A stretch of 15,530 nt of DNA from assembly GCF_000003605.2 (NCBI RefSeq), contig NW_003113961.1:198323-213852 (forward strand), read 5' to 3'. The notes under the pieces were generated by a model that worked only from the letters and a program-made list of their open reading frames with translations, searched no databases and was not told the DNA's origin. Origin of the DNA: Saccoglossus kowalevskii (Eukaryota; Hemichordata; Enteropneusta; Harrimaniidae). Numbering within the stretch: the first letter of the stretch is position 1; every line of letters starts with the position of its first letter. Both the position numbers and the translations under genes were made by a program. Of the stretch, positions 11,301 to 15,530 are shown piece by piece.

Positions 11301-13167
11301 AACAGAGTATTGTTATCTTAGTGTGTGGACATTTTGCAATAGTATTTATTCATAGTTCAATTTATTCATAGTTCAGTCACTGACATTTTGCTTGTAGCAA
11401 AAGGTTGTGTACCGTAACAACCGGTATGTCAAAGGACGATACAAAGTATTGCCAATCAGGATTAGGAAAAACTTTATTGAGACTTATACTACGTTCACGT
11501 TACGCGATCTCGGCACGTGCCGAAATTTTTAATCATTTGTGTAGAGGGATTACAGCAGTTGCGTTCACTTTATTTGGGACCCACTTAGGACCGACTTGGC
11601 TCATGCCAAAATCACGCCCTCATTCGTCGATCTGTTATTTGCCCCAAACATGGAAAACGATATGCATACGATGACAATAATAATTGCTATATATATATTA
11701 TATCAATTTGCAATGATATTTATTACGATTCATCGTGCACATGAACGGCAAAGAAGAATCAAAAAACAATTATTTTTTCACGTCAATGTACCATTGCAAG
11801 AAAATAGCGGTTGCAGCAGCACATAAATATGCATTGCTGATGACGATTTGCATTCATTAATTTATTTATTACTACAGCATCCGACCATATACTAGTATAT
11901 CTGCATTCCTGTCATTGTCATTTCATACTAGCATGAATCAGAATACAATGTTCTCTTAAATTTACCACCAAGGGTGTAATTTTGGCTTGTGCTGAGCGTT
12001 CAGGCAGCGAAACTCAGCACGTGCAGAGTTTCGGTCCCAAGCATCTCTCAGTCCAAGTCTTGGGACGTGCCGAGATCTCTAACGTGAACGCCACTTTACA
12101 CTCATTTTTGTGTGGATTATTTATGGTTGTTTTGTAATTTACTGTTTATTTTCAATCAAAATTAGACAGCTTTGTAGAAATTTGCCTGACAAATGAAAGT
12201 CTGTATCTGTCTAAAGTGACAGGTAGAGAGGTGGCTAGCTAAGAGCATGTTATATAAAAAGCCAACATATAAAATTCACTAACAAAATAAAATACACAAC
12301 ATGCAACATAAGAGGGCTATATTTATTCAAGTTGATTATTGAAAGCTAAGGCCATTTACTATCTGGGTCTGTCTCAAATGTATCAAAACAATCTTTATTG
12401 TATCAAAACAACTTCAATAAAATTCAAAGCAATTGCTGTACAATTACTAGCAACTTAAATTTTGCAATGAACAAGTTGATTTTTCTTCATCAGCATCTGG
12501 CATGCCTTCGAAAGTTTATGAAATGTTGATACGTAGTTTGTGACATCATGACTGAGTATGTACATTGTAATCCATCACTGAGGGACAACAGCCAGGATAA
12601 ACTGAGACAAATCGCTTAATGAAGGACTGTTTATAAAATCATAACACTTCTTATTCTGTCAGTATTATAAAACAATATTATAAACAGTGAACTCAATTGT
12701 AATGAGAAGCAGTCTGTGTGGATAATTATAGTAAATATTACTGAAATAGAGATGCCCTCATAGGAGGTGCAAAGGTTGACAGTTTTCCCCACACTTGTAT
12801 TTAACTTGAAAGGGCAAGAAAGAAAATACTCACAGCAAGCATGCTGATTTTTTTGAAGTGCATTTTCTATTTGAAAATTGATCTACAAAATGACACAGTC
12901 TTCTATAAGCAGGGGAAAAAAGTGTTATATTTAGACATGACAACACTACCATCTATCTAGTTATCATACAGCATATGAGCACAAACATATACACCACACA
13001 CTGCATTATGCCTGTGACTGAGTGACCCAGTTTTTGATGGACTTAATCAAGTAAAACTTAATGTACAACTTACATTTGCGTTGGGTGTCCTGCAGTGAAG
13101 CATTCTGTGGGTGATTTTGCTGTAAATCTCACTGTGTCGAAATTCAACTTTAAATTCCGTCTCTTCC
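5274..13167 (-). CDS. MAP2K4: MAP kinase kinase 4 (MKK4/SEK1-like), 11 recognised coding exons, 5' end missing
   Basis: This is a dual-specificity kinase of the JNK (and p38) pathway. MKK4 is activated by MAP3Ks in the cytoplasm and phosphorylates the Thr-Pro-Tyr loop of JNK. The join of eleven exons is 13167..13074, 11285..11225, 10913..10800, 9952..9833, 8949..8833, 8426..8375, 7825..7698, 7446..7369, 6895..6753, 6060..6015, 5384..5274. Every intron is GT-AG and every junction keeps phase, giving 1064 nt and 353 full codons before TAA. Visible landmarks are a D-site (KRRNLKLNF), the glycine loop [12 protein letters not shown] (beta3 lysine), IIHRD, DFG, the activation loop [20 protein letters not shown] and a C-terminal DVD-like segment. 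[18 protein letters not shown] and [14 protein letters not shown] point to MKK4 rather than MKK7, MKK3/6 or MEK1/2. The start codon and first exon were not found and are probably above 15530. Two further candidate exons are listed separately. Identification is from memory of the family; no alignment was run. Confidence 0.96.
5385..6014 (-). other. Intron before the last exon, with a small fold-back repeat
   Basis: GT-AG intron of 630 bp. It contains the inverted repeat tattttattttcgct (5546-5560) / agtgaaaataaaata (5589-5603) with a further TTCGCT pair, a member of the AGTGAAAAT/TTCGCT family. Otherwise AT-rich with nothing recognisable. Confidence 0.7.
6015..6060 (-). CDS. MAP2K4: MKK4 exon: alpha-H/I region, start of DVD docking segment
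   Basis: 46 nt, completing the Cys codon and then encoding [15 protein letters not shown], ending in phase 0. Human has LTKDESKRPKYKELL. The acceptor is cctgtctcttgcag and the donor CTG|gtgagt. With the last exon it forms the C-terminal domain that in MKKs docks the activating MAP3K (the DVD site). Confidence 0.95.
6061..6752 (-). other. Intron, no features seen
   Basis: 692 bp with a gtaagtg donor and a cctgtctcttgcag acceptor. AT-rich; no repeat or additional exon that I can support. Confidence 0.8.
6753..6895 (-). CDS. MAP2K4: MKK4 exon: C-lobe, alpha-G region
   Basis: 143 nt, entered in phase 0 and left after TG of a Cys codon. It starts [20 protein letters not shown], continues [12 protein letters not shown], and ends [10 protein letters not shown]. 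This matches human [31 protein letters not shown]. The first residue is Leu where human has Tyr. The acceptor is tatttacag and the donor GTTG|gtaagt. Confidence 0.96.
6896..7368 (-). other. Intron, no features seen
   Basis: 473 bp with a gtaagtagc donor and a tatttacag acceptor. The short open frames in it on either strand have no recognisable domain and are taken as chance. Confidence 0.8.
7369..7446 (-). CDS. MAP2K4: MKK4 exon: P+1 loop and alpha-F helix
   Basis: 78 nt, phase 0-0. It encodes [20 protein letters not shown] and then SLGITL. The alanine of the APE-like motif closes the previous exon. The DVW aspartate in alpha-F anchors the catalytic spine. The acceptor is gtctacag and the donor CTG|gtaagt. 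Confidence 0.97.
7698..7825 (-). CDS. MAP2K4: MKK4 exon: catalytic loop, DFG and activation loop
   Basis: 128 nt. It starts with AT, completing the catalytic Asp, followed by [12 protein letters not shown] is at 7772-7764. The activation loop carries SIAKT (7742-7728), whose Ser and Thr correspond to the two sites that MAP3Ks phosphorylate to switch MKK4 on. It ends GCRPYMA in phase 0. The acceptor is tttttctag and the donor GCT|gtaagt. All catalytic residues in this segment are intact, so the kinase should be active. Confidence 0.97.
7826..8374 (-). other. Intron that splits the catalytic Asp codon
   Basis: 549 bp inserted after the G of the HRD aspartate codon, with a gtaagaat donor and a tttttctag acceptor. 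No repeat or RNA gene was seen. Confidence 0.85.
8375..8426 (-). CDS. MAP2K4: MKK4 exon: alpha-E helix and start of catalytic loop
   Basis: 52 nt, entered in phase 0 and left after one base. It encodes [17 protein letters not shown] plus the G of the catalytic Asp codon (HRD). Human has TVKALNHLKENLKIIHRD. The acceptor is gtttttcag and the donor AGAG|gtaaga. The exon is too short to stand out as a long open reading frame, but both boundaries and the match are clear. Confidence 0.95.
8713..8850. repeat. Five-unit ~27-bp tandem repeat covering a 5' splice site
   Basis: Units built on cctgatagtaactgtctt recur at 8727, 8754, 8781, 8808 and about 8833 (spacings 27, 27, 27, 25), increasingly diverged toward the exon. 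The last unit overlaps the end of the MKK4 exon (ACTACTAGG|gtgagt at 8833/8832). Two intronic units contain gtaaga in the donor position (8749 and 8722 on the minus strand). The array looks like repeated copying of an exon-intron junction. Confidence 0.8.
8833..8949 (-). CDS. MAP2K4: MKK4 exon: hinge and alpha-D/alpha-E region
   Basis: 117 nt, phase 0-0. It encodes [10 protein letters not shown] at the ATP-pocket hinge, then DKFYKFVYS, a divergent QNETIHEH and ILGKITTR. Human has DKFYKYVYS, a VLDDVIPEE stretch and ILGKITLA at the same places. The acceptor is tttttttaacag and the donor ACTAGG|gtgagt. The last dozen bases of the exon resemble a unit of the ~27-bp tandem repeat that continues into the intron. 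Confidence 0.95.
8950..9742 (-). other. Intron body with repeat-derived segments
   Basis: Together with the 42-bp tandem array this makes an intron of 883 bp. About 9117-9268 contains nested inverted pairs (ttgcccagc/cagggcaa and ctcagcgtg/cacgctgag), and 9305-9415 is a fold-back element. A 140-codon plus-strand open frame at 9310-9732 begins inside that fold-back element, has no recognisable domain, and is treated as chance. Confidence 0.6.
9305..9415. repeat. Compact fold-back element (TTTATGGACTGGATA arms)
   Basis: Left arm cttttatggactggatatgg (9305-9324, continuing to about 9340) and right arm ending aagccgtatccagtccataa near 9412 are near-perfect reverse complements. The loop of about 40 to 60 nt is richer in G+C and CpG (ttatacggattatgcgccctcg region) than its surroundings. 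It resembles a miniature inverted-repeat transposon. I saw no clear target duplication. Confidence 0.75.
9743..9833. repeat. 42-bp tandem duplication spanning a 5' splice site
   Basis: Two identical 42-bp copies (9744-9785 and 9786-9827; unit starts caaaccacacccatgtatg), plus the first bases of a third (caaacc, 9828-9833) that form the splice donor. On the minus strand each boundary reads gtttgta/gtttgtt. The unit is a multiple of three and has no stop codon in the exon's frame, so use of a downstream copy would add [14 protein letters not shown] once or twice. Confidence 0.92.
9833..9952 (-). CDS. MAP2K4: MKK4 exon: alpha-C helix to beta5
   Basis: 120 nt, phase 0-0. It encodes [15 protein letters not shown], then [16 protein letters not shown], then QFYGALFKE, which is essentially identical to vertebrate MKK4 and includes its MDLDVV aspartate near the alpha-C acidic position. 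The acceptor is atcgttgcag. The donor, GAG|gtttgta, is weak compared with the gene's other gtaagt/gtgagt donors and lies in a 42-bp tandem repeat, so the unit provides copies of the same donor 42 and 84 nt further on. The frame stays open beyond the donor. Confidence 0.96.
9953..10799 (-). other. Intron with direct repeat and an old interspersed element
   Basis: 847 bp. ggattaaaatctaggcg occurs exactly at 10027-10043 and 10081-10097, with a related GCACC(A/C)TGC block after each copy. About 10380-10590 looks like an old interspersed repeat. Nothing coding is visible outside the exons. Confidence 0.7.
10380..10590. repeat. Probable degenerate interspersed repeat ending in GGACGCACGC
   Basis: Contains aaaatggccgccatttggcc, then tgtgaagtttgaatgttatc, then ggtccaggcatgtctaag, and ends ggacgcacgcatgcacgaac. 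This order of modules (GGCCGCCAT, GTGAAGTTTGAA..GGTC, GGACG(CACG)n) is one I associate with short repeats in marine invertebrate genomes. That association is from memory and no database was searched. Confidence 0.45.
10800..10913 (-). CDS. MAP2K4: MKK4 exon: glycine-rich loop and ATP-binding lysine
   Basis: 114 nt, phase 0 at both ends. It opens with [15 protein letters not shown], followed by the nucleotide-binding loop GRGAFGTV (10868-10845). It ends with QVMAVK, whose last codon (10802-10800) is the beta3 lysine that positions ATP phosphates. The acceptor is tttttttcacag and the donor AAA|gtgagt. Human MKK4 has GRGAYGSVNKM; here Tyr is Phe and Ser is Thr, both mild changes. Confidence 0.97.
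10999..11120. repeat. ~43-bp tandem repeat, nearly three copies
   Basis: Copies start at 10999, 11042 and 11085 with ttgcct/ttgcct/tggcct and share gaagt-aagatag, caa-tggtccag and aagctcaca. The third copy is shortened by an internal deletion. It is followed by a purine-rich G-run stretch (11119-11153). It lies in the 311-bp intron before the glycine-loop exon. Confidence 0.75.
11225..11285 (-). CDS. MAP2K4: MKK4 exon: linker before the kinase domain
   Basis: 61 nt, starting with the last base of an Ile codon and ending in phase 0. It encodes [20 protein letters not shown]. Human MKK4 has ERLRTHSIESSGKLKISPEQ here, a very close match. The acceptor is tttttttgcag and the donor GAGGAG|gtgatt. 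The segment links the docking N-terminus to the N-lobe. Confidence 0.95.
11491..12091. mobile_element. ~600-bp non-autonomous DNA transposon with terminal inverted repeats
   Basis: The left end acgttcacgttacgcgatct (11491-11510), followed by cggcacgtgccg, is mirrored at the right end, where the reverse complement from 12091 reads gcgttcacgttagagatctc, then ggcacgtccc. A second inverted pair lies inside: tgccaaaatcacgccct (11604-11620) against agggtgtaattttggctt (about 11971-11988). The element is richer in CpG than the surrounding intron. Target duplication is unclear. An internal 76-codon plus-strand frame (11596-11826) has a hydrophobic stretch and then [10 protein letters not shown], and could be a relic of a transposase N-terminus. 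The superfamily is unassigned. Confidence 0.7.
12834..12902 (-). CDS. MAP2K4: Candidate 69-nt in-frame cassette exon after the D-site exon
   Basis: The acceptor tttttcccctgcttatag ends at 12903 and has a clear pyrimidine tract. The donor is TTGCT|gtgagtatt at 12833. The 69 nt are a multiple of three and are open in only one frame. That frame is exactly the phase 2-to-2 frame needed between the exon ending AT (13074) and the exon starting T (11285). The other two frames contain TAG. It would insert 23 residues, beginning RLCHFVDQ, with SNRKCTSKK in the middle and ending SACL, before LERLRSHS. Human MKK4 has no such insert that I recall, and the linker without it already matches the usual length, so the exon is more likely alternative than constitutive. 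A weaker inner acceptor (cattttgtag, 12883) would give 49 nt. That is out of frame after the D-site exon, but in frame if the D-site exon is skipped. Confidence 0.55.
13074..13167 (-). CDS. MAP2K4: MKK4 exon: MAPK docking site (D-site) exon, first recognised exon
   Basis: 94 nt, entered in phase 1 (split Gly codon G|GG) and left after two bases of an Ile codon (AT|T). The acceptor is ttttttccag and the donor AAAT|gtaagt. It encodes KRRNLKLNF (13165-13139), a basic-plus-LxL D-site that in MKK4 recruits JNK and p38. A Ser/Thr-rich linker follows with VRFTAKSP and ends GHPTQI. Human MKK4 has KRKALKLNF and a linker of about the same length, with RFT also conserved. The exon cannot be the first one because it starts in mid-codon and has an acceptor in front. 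Confidence 0.93.
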
Positions 13168-14728
13168 CTGGAAAAAAGAAAACAATGAGGAATGAGGGTC
13201 ACACTTTTTTTTTTTTAAAGTGAATGTTGATCTTGCATGAAGGAATCAGGCCGAGGAAAAAAATAATTGTGTTTCTGCTAATCGCACTAACCAATATTTT
13301 GTATTTTATATCATTTTTTTTTGTAAAAATTGGAAACATTCCACCTGAATGAATATGTTCATTTTGATCTTCTTTGAAGTAGCGAATGACAAAAACATAA
13401 CTACACTATTGTGACTAATTTGTAATTCGTCATTTTTTCTTAATCCTAAATCTGTATTACAGAGTTTCTGAGAATTATGCTTACTTTGTTATAGACTTGA
13501 CAGCCTTGTTTGACTGATATGATGCTGTACGAAATTCGCTATTTTATAACACCATCATGATTTGCTAATCTAGTGTAATACGTTTCAATAACTATCGTTT
13601 ATTTCTTGTCTATCAACATTGTACCGGTATGTGATTCAAGAAATATTAAAACATATCAAAATAACCTGTTCATGTATTCTAACAAATATGTATCATTTTG
13701 AGAAAATGTGTTCTATCCTATTGTCTAGTATGATAATGGAATGATATAAACTGTGCACTTGTGAATGATGTGGTGCCGTCAAGTCCAGATTGGACAAAAA
13801 CTAAAATGTTTTGCAAAGTTGCAAGTATCTTGCTAACTGACTGGCTGAATATTTCTCAGAATCGCTGTAAATGCATGATTGCAACTCAAAATAACCTTAT
13901 AATAATTAAACATATACAAATAAAAATCCTACCTGCCTACCCAGTATTTTATTAGCCCGTTACAGGAAATACAGAATTTGTTTTCCTTGGCCTTAATCAT
14001 AAACCATGTTACAGTGAATGAAATGCCACAAAACCCAGAATTACTGTTACAAAAAAACAAACATGATTTTACATGTAATGTTTAATATTATATTATATTA
14101 TACTATAATTATTAATTAAGAATGAAAACATTTCCTGTGTTATCTAATGAACAATGAAGATTGAAGTTGTATTCTAATTTTGTATAATATATGCAGAACA
14201 CCTCATACTGGTTGTGATCACCAAAAAAATAATAAAATCTGTTGGTCTGGCAACAAATTCTGAAACATTACTGAAACTAGTTTGGACAAAAATAGGGTCA
14301 CTGAATGAAACATAATTGTCATTGTCTAATCCTTTGTATGTATTATATGAAAGCTTCTGAATTCAGGGTTCTGTTGGACTATAGACTGTACAGAAGTTCT
14401 ATGGTTGGATAAAATTTCTCATGAATTGTTGAAAACTAAAGCTTGTATGGTACTGATATGGTACTCATAGGAGATCAGTGAGAGGATTTCTACCAATCAT
14501 ACAACCGAATAAAACAAAAATAGCTGCAGCTTTCCTAACAGTTGCAATGACAACCATTGTAATAATAATAATAATAATAATAATACGTTTTATGAAATGA
14601 AATAACAAATCATCAGAGGATTAAGTGTAAATAAAGTAGGTCAAAACATGGTGACAAAAAATGTAATCAAATAAGATATAAAAGATGTACAAGTTTGGTT
14701 TTCCATCTAATCTTTGATGCAATCTTAC
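13168..14728 (-). other. Intron upstream of the D-site exon, no firm features
   Basis: AT-rich sequence with homopolymer runs (13207-13217) and an AT-alternating patch (about 14084-14118). A perfect AAT microsatellite lies at 14561-14585. I found no exon of the MKK4 family here. Confidence 0.6.
14561..14585. repeat. (AAT)n microsatellite
   Basis: Eight uninterrupted AAT units, probably length-variable between individuals. Confidence 0.95.
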
Positions 14729-14785
14729 CAACATTGCATTCACATCTTAGACCTGATTGAAGAGGGGTATCATTTGTAAATCTAA
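14729..14785 (-). CDS. MAP2K4: Candidate 57-nt in-frame cassette exon upstream of the D-site exon
   Basis: The acceptor gttacattttcag ends at 14786 and the donor is ATGTTG|gtaagattg at 14728. The 57 nt are a multiple of three. Read in phase 1-to-1, the phase required by the D-site exon that follows, it is open: x-RFTNDTPLQSG, then LRCECNV, then the split Gly before KRRN. The other two frames contain TAG or TAA. The RFT motif is shared with the D-site exon's own linker ([10 protein letters not shown]), which hints at an exon duplication but may be chance. It could be an alternative N-terminal exon or a constitutive exon specific to this lineage. I recall a human MAP2K4 isoform with a short extra exon in the same N-terminal region, which I could not verify here. 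Confidence 0.42.
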
Positions 14786-15530
14786 CTGAAAATGTAACAT
14801 ATATGACTAAATTGCTTTAGATTTAGCAATACTTTTGTATCCTTTTTTATATTCTTTTGAGTGGAGTGAGTAAGACAGGAAGTGCCAAGAAAGTGTACTA
14901 TATCATGTTACAGTTGATAGGCTCTTTAGAAAAGAAGCCAATAATAAACGGATGCCAATCAGTGTATGGTTTCCATAGCAACTCCAATTTATCACCAATT
15001 AGCAAATAGGGGGTGTAATATTTCGAAAAAAATAAAGAAAACATCAAGAGAAGAGATTATAAAATGAGACTAAATTGTTTGTTTGCAACCCACTTTAATC
15101 GGACCTCCCTGGTGTTTTATATATAAACATGACATCATATTCCAATACTCTAGTGACAGGGCTTCATAGTTATGCTAATTAGATTGACAAGCAGCCTTGC
15201 AAACATGTACATGTATAGGACATGAGTCATGTGGAGCTTGCAGACACAAAACAAGTAGAACATCTTTATTAACCAGCCATGTAAATACCAAGAGAAAACA
15301 TTACTTGTATGTCGACAGGACACCCACACAAACACGAATCGACATCAATTGAAATAAAGACTAGTAGTATACTGTACTGAATAGGAGCAACACATGTACA
15401 ACACAGCTGCATCATCACAATTCCTCAACCGGGGTAACAAGAGTGTTATTGAATTATTTTGAAGGCAAACGCTTTTCTTGTTGACGTTCACTGTTTCAGT
15501 ATACGGATCCAAGATGAACCTTTGGTCGTA
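14786..15530 (-). other. Upstream intron or 5' sequence; start exon not found
   Basis: 745 bp with no open frame that joins in phase 1 to the downstream exons and starts with ATG in a convincing context. There is no CpG-rich promoter-like patch. The MKK4 initiator exon is therefore probably beyond 15530, though a very short one here cannot be excluded. Confidence 0.5.

Noticed and set aside
13486-13525. Possible 40-nt exon (cgtacag acceptor, AAA|gtaagc donor, minus strand)
   Set aside because: Weak acceptor without a pyrimidine tract, and a length not divisible by three, so it would break the frame between phase-1 neighbours.
15150-15335. Minus-strand 61-codon frame as the MKK4 start exon
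   Set aside because: It ends in a stop, has no donor in phase 1 and no resemblance to an MKK4 N-terminus.
1-15530. CRISPR array, bacterial operon or viral genome
   Set aside because: The content is a spliced animal gene. No regularly spaced repeats with unique spacers and no prokaryotic gene organisation are present.

Overview
The window is animal nuclear DNA. It is AT-rich, with introns of a few hundred bases to over 1.5 kb, GT-AG splice sites, and many degenerate fold-back and tandem repeats. The only gene I can recognise lies on the minus strand. Eleven consecutive coding exons between 13167 and 5274 encode a MAP kinase kinase that matches MKK4 (MAP2K4/SEK1) almost residue for residue. 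All ten exon junctions agree in reading phase, and together they give 353 codons plus one split glycine codon, ending in TAA. The repeat style (hairpin elements with 'TTCACTGG/TTCGCT' cores, 'GGACGCACGCATGCACG' tails, frequent TACATGTA and ACCGGT palindromes) suggests a marine invertebrate such as a mollusc. The sequence alone does not fix the phylum.

Layout, in the direction of transcription (high to low coordinates): 15530-13168 is upstream intron and contains one candidate cassette exon (14785-14729). The N-terminal start exon was not found and is probably beyond 15530. At 13167-13074 lies the exon with the MAPK-docking (D-site) motif. A second candidate cassette exon follows at 12902-12834. 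The exons at 11285-5274 then carry the kinase domain: glycine loop, beta3 lysine, HRD, DFG, the SxAxT activation loop, the PERID/DVWSLG region, and the C-terminal DVD docking segment. Below 5274 lies a long AT-rich stretch, probably 3' UTR. A plausible AATAAA signal followed by a GU-rich stretch sits near 981-945. Positions 1 to about 945 hold two strong hairpins and no gene.

The most interesting points are these. (1) Two unreported-looking, phase-symmetric, open cassette exons flank the D-site exon, so this kinase may have spliced variants of its docking N-terminus. (2) The 5' splice sites of two successive exons sit inside tandem repeats whose units are 42 bp and about 27 bp, both multiples of three. 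(3) A ~600 bp terminal-inverted-repeat element and several fold-back elements lie in the introns. (4) The probable 3' UTR carries a very C-rich tract (G-rich on the + strand). I see no exotic multi-gene system: this is one conserved signalling gene with unusual splicing architecture.
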